DNA of 6,917 nucleotides from JBKEDC01 sp047974225 (GCA_047974225.1 JBKECD010000046.1:1-6917), one strand, 5' to 3'; shown: positions 1-6,268, numbered from the stretch's first letter. Program-made: numbers and translations. The notes: generated by a model from the sequence alone, not told the origin.

Positions 1-179
1 GCTACGTGGGCACCCTGAAGCGTCGTGGCGAAAAAGGCATGGTGGTGCAGAGAAATCGTGGCTTAAACATGGAAAAATTCCGCGTAGCTTGCTTTTCTTC
101 TGACAATAAAAAGACAGCCTATGATGTGGCTGAGGATTACAAATATGACTATCCAGACGCTTGGATACTTATTAAATAA
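1..179 (+). CDS. SPOR-domain protein, C-terminal fragment (5' end outside window)
   Basis: The reading frame is open from the left edge (first full codon at 3) to a TAA at 177-179 and gives 58 residues. The pattern matches the last part of a SPOR (sporulation-related repeat) domain: a hydrophobic strand with small residues (FRVACFSS), an alanine-bearing helix (KTAYDVAEDYK), then the closing strand YPDAWILIK. SPOR domains bind denuded glycan strands of peptidoglycan, often at the division site; that is family knowledge. The N-terminal part, which would show a signal peptide, anchor or other domain, lies outside the window, so the whole protein cannot be named. A strong terminator follows 40 bp after the stop, so this is the last gene of its transcript. 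The SPOR call rests on pattern recognition of a short fragment and is good but not certain. Confidence 0.72.
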   Translation, partial: YVGTLKRRGEKGMVVQRNRGLNMEKFRVACFSSDNKKTAYDVAEDYKYDYPDAWILIK

Positions 180-183
180 AGGC

Positions 184-201
184 TTTCGCCTGTAAGCGAA
201 A
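184..201 (+). other. Small hairpin after SPOR gene stop
   Basis: A perfect 6-bp inverted repeat (TTTCGC and GCGAAA) with a 6-nt loop begins 4 bp after the stop codon. No T-tract follows, so it is not an intrinsic terminator by itself. It may protect the 3' end of the transcript, or it may be chance. The real terminator lies just downstream at 219-251. Confidence 0.3.
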
Positions 202-218
202 AACCATCCTATTACCTG

Positions 219-251
219 AAAGTTAGCAGAATAATTCTGCTAACTTTTTTT
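219..251 (+). terminator. Rho-independent terminator of the SPOR gene
   Basis: A perfect inverted repeat has arms 219-232 and 234-247 around a single central A at 233; in RNA the innermost pairs would open to make a usable loop. The stem contains the GC-bearing core GTTAGCAGA. On the plus strand it runs into seven T residues (245-251), the classical intrinsic-terminator signature. Matching A residues at 219-221 give it only a short A-run on the other side. It ends 17 bp before the ATG of the next gene on the same strand, leaving almost no space for a conventional promoter. Confidence 0.88.
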
Positions 252-268
252 GTTTCAAAATAAAACCA

Positions 269-1636
269 ATGACTACCGCTCCTCAACTCCCCTTGGATTT
301 CATCACACGTATTGAAGCCCAATTCCCAAACGAAGCCCCAAAATTTATTGATGCGCTGCAAAACGATGTCCGCACAAGCATTCGTTTGAATCCAAAAAAA
401 AATAATCCCAATGACTCCCACGAAAAAATCGAATGGTGCGAGCAAGCATTCTTTCTAAATCAACGCCCCAACTTTGCATTCGACCCTCTTTGGCATGCTG
501 GGGCTTACTATGTGCAAGAGGCTAGCTCGATGTTTTTGGCACAAGCATTCAAAATGGTTCAAACTGAAAATCCGCAATTGGTTTTAGATTTGTGCGCTGC
601 ACCCGGTGGTAAATCGACCCACCTCAACAGCCTGATAAAAGCAGATGACTTGCTCGTTTCCAACGAGCTAATCCGCTCACGAGTGCCTATTCTGCATGAA
701 AATCTCAGCAAATGGGGCTATCCCAATCATATCATTTCGAGCAACGACCCCAAGCAATTTGGCGAACTCGGAGCTTTGTTTGATGTCGTGCTGATTGATG
801 CACCCTGCTCGGGCGAAGGGCTATTCCGAAGAGATGCCAAAGCTGCCAACGAGTGGAGCGTTGAAAACACCAAGCTCTGCACCTTGCGCCAACAACGCAT
901 TTTTGCCGACTCGCTTGCCTGCCTAAAAACAGGTGGATACCTTATATATAGTACTTGCACATTCAACCCCACCGAGAATGAGGAAAATTTGAAGTGGCTA
1001 GCTGAGCAATACGATTTTGAAAGTGTGCGCATTCCGCTTGATGCCAATTGGGGTGTCGATGAAATCGAACATCACGGCATGTATGGCTATCGCTTTCTGC
1101 CCCACCGAGTGAGTGGCGAAGGTTTCTTCATCAGCTTGCTCCGTAAGCGAAACCACGAGCCCGAAGTGCGCTTCCCCAAGAAAATGCGAAGTATCTTCCA
1201 GACCACGAAAAACTATCCCACTGATTGGCTGACAAGCTATGACGATAAAATCATTTTCCAGCACAAGGAGCAAATCAAGTTTGCCCCCAAAATGTGGGAG
1301 AAAGAAATTTCTTATCTACAGCAAAAACTAAACTTGGTGAAGATTGGCAATTTAATGGCGAGCGAGAAAAAAAATAGCTTTTCACCCGAAGCTGAATTAG
1401 CATTTTCCACCGAATTGAATGCCGAGGCATTCACTCGCCTAGAGCTGACACTGCCCAATGCGCTACAATTTCTCGCCCGAGAGAATTTCGAGTGGAATAG
1501 TAACAGTAAGGATTGGGAACTAATTTGTTTTGAGAATATTCCACTAGGCTTCATCAAAGGTATCGGCAACCGATACAACAATTACTACCCCAAAGAATGG
1601 CGATTGCGGACACTCGGAAAGAGTTATGAGTTATGA
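269..1636 (+). CDS. rsmF: 16S rRNA (cytosine-C5) methyltransferase, RsmF/YebU type (NOL1/NOP2/Sun family)
   Basis: This 455-residue cytoplasmic enzyme is expected to transfer a methyl group from S-adenosylmethionine to C5 of a cytosine in 16S rRNA (C1407 in E. coli RsmF). Visible motifs are an N-terminal RTSIRLNP segment (35-42), the family signature GAYYVQEASSM (78-88), the SAM-binding motif I DLCAAPGGKST (107-117), motif IV DAPCSGEG with the cysteine that releases product (C180), and motif VI YSTCTF with the nucleophilic cysteine (C230). The C-terminal third is the RNA-binding extension seen in RsmF-like proteins, ending in LGFIKGIGNRYNNYYPKEWR (426-445). Length and motifs indicate an intact enzyme. 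The ATG at 269 is chosen because the next Met is residue 88; there is no Shine-Dalgarno sequence, as usual in Bacteroidota. The last four sense codons (SYEL) and the TGA stop lie inside a heptamer repeat. Target specificity for C1407 is inferred; another rRNA cytosine is possible. Confidence 0.9.
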   Translation: MTTAPQLPLDFITRIEAQFPNEAPKFIDALQNDVRTSIRLNPKKNNPNDSHEKIEWCEQAFFLNQRPNFAFDPLWHAGAYYVQEASSMFLAQAFKMVQTENPQLVLDLCAAPGGKSTHLNSLIKADDLLVSNELIRSRVPILHENLSKWGYPNHIISSNDPKQFGELGALFDVVLIDAPCSGEGLFRRDAKAANEWSVENTKLCTLRQQRIFADSLACLKTGGYLIYSTCTFNPTENEENLKWLAEQYDFESVRIPLDANWGVDEIEHHGMYGYRFLPHRVSGEGFFISLLRKRNHEPEVRFPKKMRSIFQTTKNYPTDWLTSYDDKIIFQHKEQIKFAPKMWEKEISYLQQKLNLVKIGNLMASEKKNSFSPEAELAFSTELNAEAFTRLELTLPNALQFLARENFEWNSNSKDWELICFENIPLGFIKGIGNRYNNYYPKEWRLRTLGKSYEL

Positions 1637-1647
1637 GTTATGAGTTA
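1621..1647 (+). repeat. Heptamer tandem repeat, left arm (GAGTTAT x 3.9)
   Basis: Three perfect copies of GAGTTAT (1621-1627, 1628-1634, 1635-1641) are followed by a partial fourth, GAGTTA (1642-1647). The block starts inside the methyltransferase gene, encodes its last residues and supplies its TGA stop at 1634-1636. Because the unit is 7 bp, TGA recurs in every forward frame within 21 bp. It is the inverted partner of the block at 1676-1714. Confidence 0.95.
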
Positions 1648-1675
1648 GACCTAACAGTGATTAATTGCGCAGCCC

Positions 1676-1714
1676 AACTCATAACTCATAACTCATAACT
1701 CATAACTCATAACT
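1676..1714 (+). repeat. Heptamer tandem repeat, right arm (AACTCAT x 5.6), inverted relative to the left arm
   Basis: Five perfect copies of AACTCAT run from 1676 to 1710, followed by AACT (1711-1714). The unit is the reverse complement of the left-arm unit in a shifted phase. Bases 1621-1646 pair perfectly with 1676-1701, giving a 26-bp stem around a 29-nt unique loop (1647-1675); the longer right arm allows a second register shifted by 7 bp. The block ends one base before the TAA stop of the convergent peptidase gene (1716-1718). It could act as a bidirectional transcription or translation barrier, but neither strand has a long T-tract after the stem. Confidence 0.93.
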
Positions 1715-1715
1715 A

Positions 1716-3824
1716 TTAAAGCAGTCCTCTATCGTTCAATAGATGTTTTTCATCAGGTGCTGCACCTCGAAAATCATTATAAAGTTTCATTGACTCTTCC
1801 GTTCCTCCTTTTTCCAAGATCTGAGTGCGGAATTTGCGAGCCGTTTCAGGGTCAAACACATTGCCTGTTTCTTTAAACGCTGCAAAAGCATCCGAGTCGA
1901 GGATGGCCGCCCAAATGTAGGCGTAATATCCCGAGGAATATCCTCCAGCAAAGATATGCGTGAAATAAGTGCTTCGATAACGATTGGTGATTTCAGGCGG
2001 TAAGCCCATAGCTTTATTGGATTGCGCTTCAAACTCACGCACACCAACGGTCATCGGCTTAGTCAAACTGTGATAGTCCATATCGAGCAAGGTTGCCCCC
2101 ATATATTCGGTAGTCATAAAACCCTCATTAAACTTGACACTAGCAAGCATTTTCTCTTTCAATTCGGCAGGCATGGGCTCTCCCGTTTCATAGTGATTCG
2201 CATAGACCGCCATTACCTCAGGTGTGCTCACCCAATGTTCGAGCACTTGCGAGGGCAGCTCGACAAAATCACGTGGCACTGAAGTGCCCGATTGCGAATA
2301 ATATTTAGTTTTGGAAAGCAGCCCATGGAGCGCATGTCCCAATTCATGGAAAACCGTCGTGGCTTCATCATAGGAAATCAAGGCAGGCTGCCCTTCGATA
2401 GGTTTCGAGAAATTATAGCAAGTAGTAATCACTGGGTGGATAAACTCCCCGTTTTTGATTTCTTGCTTACGGAAAGAACTCATCCACGCTCCTCCTTTCT
2501 TGCTTTTGCGCGCATAGAAATCCATATAAAGCACCCCCACTAGGTCGCCATTGGCTTCTTTCACCTCGAAAGCTTGCGCATCGGGGTGAGGCAGCGGCAC
2601 ATTGACGAGCGGTGTGATTTGCAAACCATACAGACTATTAATGGTAAAGAATGCTCCCTTCACCACATTATTGAGTTCGAAATAAGGTGCTAGATCGTTG
2701 GCATCAAGGTCGAATTTCTGCTTGCGTACTTTCTCGGTGTAATACGCCCAATCCCATGCTTGCACTTTGAATTTTCCACCTTCGGCATTCACAATTGCCT
2801 GCATGTCGGCAAGTTCTTGCTTCGCCACACGAGTAGATTTCTCCATAATGCTATTCATCTTTGCATAAACATTGGCTGGATTCTTCGCCATGCATTTTTC
2901 CAACACATAAGCCGCATGCGACTCATAGCCCAAAAGATTTGCCTTTTGCAGACGAAGATTGACCATCTTTTGCACAATCTCTTTATTGTCGTGGTCGTTA
3001 TCATTGTCGCCACGCATGATATAGCCTTTATAGAGTTTCTCGCGCAATTCTCGATTCTCGGCATTTGCCAAAAATGGGTCGCAACTCGAACGTTGCGTGG
3101 TGAAGAGCCAACCTTCATAGCCCTTATCTTTTGCCGACGCGGCCGCCTTAGCAATCACCGATTGGGGCAATCCTGCCAAGTCGGCTTCATTTTCCACCAG
3201 CATTTCAAAAGCGTTGGTTTCCGCCAACACATTTTCGCCATATTTCAAAGTCAGGCTCGCAAGCTCTTGGTTGATGGCACTCAATGCCGCTTTATCCTCT
3301 TCGCCGAGCAAAGCTCCCGAGCGCACAAAGTTCTTATAGGTATCTTCGAGCAACTTGCTTTGCTCGTGGTCGAGATTCAAGTTCTCACGATTGTCATAGA
3401 CCGATTTCACTCGGGCAAACAAATCAGCATTCATGCTGATGGCATCGTTGTGCGCCGAAGCGATTGGAGCTAAATCGGCTGCAATCGCTCGCAGCTCATC
3501 ATTGGTATTGCTGCTGGTGAGATTAGAAAACACAGCCCCTACTTTAGTGAGCAACTCATGGCTATACTCTATTGCCTCAATTGTATTTTCAAAACTTGGC
3601 TCTTCAGCATTCGCAATAATTTGCTGAATATTGGCGTTCTGTTCTTCCCGACCTTTAGCGAAAGCTTCGGTGAAATCGGCAGGGATAATCTGCTCGAAAG
3701 GAGGAATTTGAAATGGAGTGTCATACTCCGAGAAGAAAGGATTCACATGTGCATCCTTTGGGGGTAAACAAGAGTTCATAATAGTTGATGCGCCCAGTAG
3801 CGCCATGATTAAAAGTTTTCGCAT
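1716..3824 (-). CDS. dcp: M3 family zinc metallopeptidase, peptidyl-dipeptidase Dcp type, predicted lipoprotein
   Basis: This 702-residue peptidase is close in length to E. coli Dcp, which removes C-terminal dipeptides from short peptides. The zinc site is H493-E494-x-x-H497 in FHELGHALHG, with the third ligand E522 25 residues after H497 in DFVELPSQ. The substrate-binding stretch HIFAGGYSSGYYAYIW (623-638) aligns with the H..GGY......Y segment of Dcp and thimet oligopeptidase, so Y629 and Y636 are the probable transition-state tyrosines. The helical N-terminal half shows typical Dcp text such as RSGALLGEEDKAAL, and the end (FRGAAPDEKHLL) is also usual. The N-terminus is Arg-Lys followed by a hydrophobic run and IMNSC, a plausible lipobox with C19 as the lipidated residue, suggesting an exported lipoprotein rather than the cytoplasmic form; the M at -3 makes this less than ideal. 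The ATG at 3824 keeps the signal intact and follows a good promoter at 3851-3880. It is convergent with the methyltransferase gene. Confidence 0.92.
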   Translation of the reverse strand: MRKLLIMALLGASTIMNSCLPPKDAHVNPFFSEYDTPFQIPPFEQIIPADFTEAFAKGREEQNANIQQIIANAEEPSFENTIEAIEYSHELLTKVGAVFSNLTSSNTNDELRAIAADLAPIASAHNDAISMNADLFARVKSVYDNRENLNLDHEQSKLLEDTYKNFVRSGALLGEEDKAALSAINQELASLTLKYGENVLAETNAFEMLVENEADLAGLPQSVIAKAAASAKDKGYEGWLFTTQRSSCDPFLANAENRELREKLYKGYIMRGDNDNDHDNKEIVQKMVNLRLQKANLLGYESHAAYVLEKCMAKNPANVYAKMNSIMEKSTRVAKQELADMQAIVNAEGGKFKVQAWDWAYYTEKVRKQKFDLDANDLAPYFELNNVVKGAFFTINSLYGLQITPLVNVPLPHPDAQAFEVKEANGDLVGVLYMDFYARKSKKGGAWMSSFRKQEIKNGEFIHPVITTCYNFSKPIEGQPALISYDEATTVFHELGHALHGLLSKTKYYSQSGTSVPRDFVELPSQVLEHWVSTPEVMAVYANHYETGEPMPAELKEKMLASVKFNEGFMTTEYMGATLLDMDYHSLTKPMTVGVREFEAQSNKAMGLPPEITNRYRSTYFTHIFAGGYSSGYYAYIWAAILDSDAFAAFKETGNVFDPETARKFRTQILEKGGTEESMKLYNDFRGAAPDEKHLLNDRGLL

Positions 3825-3850
3825 AGACAGTTATTTATTTTGATTTCAAA

Positions 3851-3880
3851 CAAAAGTATCATTTTTCAGTTAAACTCCAA
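3851..3880 (-). promoter_or_regulatory. Bacteroidota-type promoter for the M3 peptidase gene
   Basis: Read on the minus strand, TACTTTTG (3858-3851) matches the -7 consensus TAnnTTTG exactly. A TTG (3880-3878) lies 19 bp upstream, within the usual -33/-7 spacing of this phylum. Transcription would start near 3845, giving a leader of about 20 nt. The element lies wholly in the 60-bp gap between the fmt stop and the peptidase start, so the peptidase can be transcribed independently of fmt. No transcript data are available. Confidence 0.68.
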
Positions 3881-3884
3881 GCCT

Positions 3885-4844
3885 TTAGCCCAACTTGTTT
3901 TCTCCCGCATGCGGCATTCCACGCAGAAACTCAGCTACTTTCAAACGCTTCTTGCCAGCTAGGTGCATGTCTTCGACAAATAGCCAACGGTCGGCCGTGG
4001 CTACTTTCAGATAAGTCTTGCCATCGGTTTGCACAGCTCCCGGCTTTTCGCCCTCGCAGGTTTCGCCCAACTGAACGGCATAAATCTTCATGCTAAGTTC
4101 CTTTCCTTTGGCATCTTGCACGGCAGTCCATGCGGCAGGGTAAGGCGAAAGTCCACGCACTTGATTCCGGATTTTCTCCGCCGGTTGATTCCAATCAATC
4201 TTGCAATCCTCTTTGAAAATTTTGGGTGCTGGTTTCAGTTCCACCGACTCATCTTGCGCCATTGGGGTGTAGTTTCCATCCGCCAAAGCATCAACCGTTT
4301 TCAACACGAGCTTCGAGCCAATCACCATGAGTGCATCGTGGATTGTCCCTACATTATCGTCAGCATTGATGGCAATCTTTTCGTGGAAAAGAATTGCGCC
4401 GGTGTCGATTTCGTGCGAAAGCAAGAAGGTAGTTACCCCCGTTTCCTTGTCGCCATTCATAACGGCCCAATTGAGCGGAGCTGCGCCCCGATATTGTGGC
4501 AAAAGAGAACCATGCAGGTTGAAGGTGCCCAATCTCGGCATTGCCCACACCACTTCGGGGAGCATGCGAAACGCCACCACCACTTGCAAATCGGCTTGCA
4601 AAGCTTCAAGCTCCGCAATGAAGTCAGGATTTTTGAGTTTTTCAGGTTGCAGCACGTGCAGCCCCACCGATTCGGCATATTGCTTCACTGCCGATTGTTG
4701 CACTTGTCGCCCCCGCCCAGCAGGACGGTCGGGCGGTGTGATTACACCTACGATATTATAGCCACCTTCCACCAAGGCACGCAAACTTTCCACCGCAAAA
4801 TCGGGTGTTCCCATGAAGATTATTCTGAGGTCTTTTCCTGTCAT
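3885..4844 (-). CDS. fmt: Methionyl-tRNA formyltransferase
   Basis: The 319-residue enzyme formylates Met-tRNA(fMet) using 10-formyltetrahydrofolate, preparing the initiator tRNA for bacterial translation. It opens with LRIIFMGTPDFAV (6-18), the typical start of the formyltransferase Rossmann domain. The catalytic region FNLHGSLLPQYRGAAP (108-123) contains N109 and H111, and D147 in SHEIDTGA completes the triad, matching N106, H108 and D144 of E. coli Fmt. The PPDRPAGRGR stretch (37-46) is the conserved tRNA-contacting loop. The C-terminal OB-like domain is present and total length is normal (E. coli 315). The ATG at 4844 leaves only a short lead-in to the first strand, as in E. coli; no Shine-Dalgarno sequence is visible. 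Its start lies 12 bp after the stop of the upstream ATPase gene, so cotranscription is likely. In many bacteria fmt pairs with def; def is not in this window. Confidence 0.96.
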   Translation of the reverse strand: MTGKDLRIIFMGTPDFAVESLRALVEGGYNIVGVITPPDRPAGRGRQVQQSAVKQYAESVGLHVLQPEKLKNPDFIAELEALQADLQVVVAFRMLPEVVWAMPRLGTFNLHGSLLPQYRGAAPLNWAVMNGDKETGVTTFLLSHEIDTGAILFHEKIAINADDNVGTIHDALMVIGSKLVLKTVDALADGNYTPMAQDESVELKPAPKIFKEDCKIDWNQPAEKIRNQVRGLSPYPAAWTAVQDAKGKELSMKIYAVQLGETCEGEKPGAVQTDGKTYLKVATADRWLFVEDMHLAGKKRLKVAEFLRGMPHAGENKLG

Positions 4845-4856
4845 ATTGTTTTTGAA

Positions 4857-6176
4857 TTACATATCACTGATGTCCCAACATGCCGACTCAATCTGATATT
4901 TATTTAATACTTTTGTTTTGAGGATTTCAATTTTGCTTTGAAGCAATTGTGGTTTGAAATTCTTTTTTTGTCGTTTCACTTCCACCACAAAAGCATTGCG
5001 GTCGTCAAGCGAAATAGCAACAATATCAACTTCATGCTGCGCCCCCTTTGTTTCCCACCACGAATCTATGGCTCGATATTTGAAACTCTCTTGCATCTGC
5101 TGCTTGAAATAAAGCTCTAAAGTTTTGCCTGAATACGTGGGATAATCATCTTGAATCAAGCGAGATAATCCCTCGTAATTTCCTAATTCCACAAGCGTTC
5201 TGTTTTTCTCAATATATCGAAACCAAAAGCGAAGAAAATTATCCGACATCTCATAACGCACAGTTTGCGAACCTTCTTTAGCAAAAATCGGACGTTGCTT
5301 TTTAATCACCTCATAGACTGTTTCCAATTTATTCAACTGCCCTCCAATACTTTTTTCACCCATGAATGCCTCAATCTGCGATTGGGTGTTTATGCCCGAT
5401 GAAATAGCATCGAGGATAGAAAAATAGTTGCCATATTTTTTCCCAAACTCCTGAATGAGCAGATTGCGCCCTTCATCAATAAAGGGGGAATCAGACTGAC
5501 AAATATATCGAATCATTTTGGGAATGGTGAGTGCTTTGTTGTCCACCAGCAGCTCTACATATTTCGGCACGCCGCCCGTGTAGGTGTAGAGAGCCAGCAA
5601 TTCATCGTTCGTATAGCTTGGTTTATAATCATTCATGATTTCTTTGAGCACCGATGTGGTGAAAGGCGCAAGCTTCATCATGGCATCGGCACGACCAAAG
5701 AGCGGTTCTTTTCGGTCTTGAAATATCTTTGTCATCAAGGAATAAATCGAACCACTCACAATGAAATTGACATGCGTCATTGTGCGATACTGATCCCAAT
5801 AGTTTTGAATATCGCTATACACCGACTCATTAACATTGACAAACTCCTGAAATTCATCAATCACTAGTGTGAATTTTTGGTTCTTCGCCTGCTCCAACAG
5901 AAAACGAAAGACCTCAACAAAGGAATCCATCTTCGGAACAAAAACAGCTAGCTTACGCTCGATTTCCGCACTAAAAGACCCACACAAATCCGCTTCACTT
6001 TTTCGGCTCACAAAGAAATAAACCAACACCTCATCTTTCAGCGCATTCAAAATAAGCGAGGTTTTACCAATTCGTCGCCGACCTGTTATCACTGTCAGCT
6101 TGGAGTGATCACCATATGCCATCTCCTTGATTCGCTGCAATTCTGCTATCTCTTTCGCTCGATTATAAAACTTCAT
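4857..6176 (-). CDS. Archaeal-type P-loop ATPase fused to DUF234 (PD-(D/E)XK nuclease-like) domain
   Basis: The 439-residue protein has an N-terminal ATPase_2-type domain and a C-terminal DUF234 domain (COG1672-like). Walker A is GRRRIGKT (32-39), with the Arg-rich form common in this family. Walker B is LVIDEF (104-109) with the catalytic acid pair D107-E108. NFIVSGSIYSLM (137-148) resembles a sensor strand, and PLFGRADAMMKLAPF (158-172) follows as in relatives. After a winged-helix-like middle, the C-terminus shows NFLRFWFRYI (313-322), a conserved E354, then EVD (382-384) and VVEVK (397-401). D384, E399 and K401 form a plausible intact PD-(D/E)XK site. Its biological role is not established; mobility, defence or DNA maintenance have been suggested for such proteins, and I cannot choose. 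There are no transmembrane segments, so it should be cytoplasmic. The gene appears more AT-rich than topB and fmt, and has its own promoter, palindrome and SD-like AAGGA. It looks full length. Confidence 0.88.
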   Translation of the reverse strand: MKFYNRAKEIAELQRIKEMAYGDHSKLTVITGRRRIGKTSLILNALKDEVLVYFFVSRKSEADLCGSFSAEIERKLAVFVPKMDSFVEVFRFLLEQAKNQKFTLVIDEFQEFVNVNESVYSDIQNYWDQYRTMTHVNFIVSGSIYSLMTKIFQDRKEPLFGRADAMMKLAPFTTSVLKEIMNDYKPSYTNDELLALYTYTGGVPKYVELLVDNKALTIPKMIRYICQSDSPFIDEGRNLLIQEFGKKYGNYFSILDAISSGINTQSQIEAFMGEKSIGGQLNKLETVYEVIKKQRPIFAKEGSQTVRYEMSDNFLRFWFRYIEKNRTLVELGNYEGLSRLIQDDYPTYSGKTLELYFKQQMQESFKYRAIDSWWETKGAQHEVDIVAISLDDRNAFVVEVKRQKKNFKPQLLQSKIEILKTKVLNKYQIESACWDISDM

Positions 6177-6180
6177 ATCG

Positions 6181-6185
6181 TCCTT
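6181..6185 (-). promoter_or_regulatory. Shine-Dalgarno-like AAGGA before the ATPase gene
   Basis: On the minus strand AAGGA (6185-6181) is followed by CGAT and then the ATG at 6176, a 4-nt spacing that is slightly short. It is the only clear SD-like site before a start in the window. Because Bacteroidota genes rarely use such sites, it may be fortuitous, or may reflect foreign origin of the gene. It supports the chosen start. Confidence 0.35.
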
Positions 6186-6190
6186 TTTTT

Positions 6191-6213
6191 ACAGCGGTAA
6201 ATTTTACCGCTGT
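6191..6213 (-). promoter_or_regulatory. Perfect 23-bp palindrome in the ATPase gene leader (candidate operator or leader hairpin)
   Basis: ACAGCGGTAAA (6191-6201) and its exact reverse complement (6203-6213) flank a single central base at 6202. The site lies directly downstream of the -7 box at 6216-6223, so it would cover the transcription start and most of the leader, ending 14 bp before the ATG. A DNA-bound dimer here would block initiation; as RNA it would fold into an 8-10 bp hairpin next to an A7 run and the AAGGA. It is not an intrinsic terminator, because the minus-strand transcript continues into A residues rather than U residues. Confidence 0.7.
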
Positions 6214-6215
6214 TG

Positions 6216-6250
6216 CAAAGATAAGAATAATTGCTTAAATCGAAATCAAA
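6216..6250 (-). promoter_or_regulatory. Bacteroidota-type promoter for the ATPase-fmt unit
   Basis: On the minus strand TATCTTTG (6223-6216) is an exact TAnnTTTG -7 box. The nearest -33-like element is TTTG (6250-6247), 23 bp upstream, at the long end of accepted spacing, so the -33 assignment is weak. The position is right for the ATPase gene, and through the 12-bp junction probably for fmt. It overlaps no coding sequence and lies in the 92-bp gap after topB. Confidence 0.55.
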
Positions 6251-6268
6251 AATTATCATAGGCAGCCC

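Noticed and set aside
241..248. TAACTTTT as the -7 box of the methyltransferase gene
   Set aside because: It misses the final G of TAnnTTTG, has no convincing TTG at the right distance upstream, and is part of the terminator stem and T-tract.
1621..1714. Repeat blocks as a CRISPR array or IS-end remnant
   Set aside because: The unit is 7 bp with no spacers between copies, and no transposase or target-site duplication is visible.
2760..3473. Long plus-strand open frame (237 codons) opposite the peptidase gene
   Set aside because: It lies wholly antisense to a gene with strong M3 motifs. Its translation is rich in His, Ile and Phe with no recognisable domain, as expected for the complement of a coding strand.
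4029..4907. Plus-strand open frame of 292 codons opposite fmt
   Set aside because: It is antisense to fmt, which has complete catalytic motifs, and the translation shows no domain and an unlikely composition.
6184..6213. Palindrome plus homopolymer as an intrinsic terminator
   Set aside because: On the minus strand the stem is followed by A residues, and on the plus strand the T-run precedes the stem, so neither direction gives a stem followed by a U-tract.
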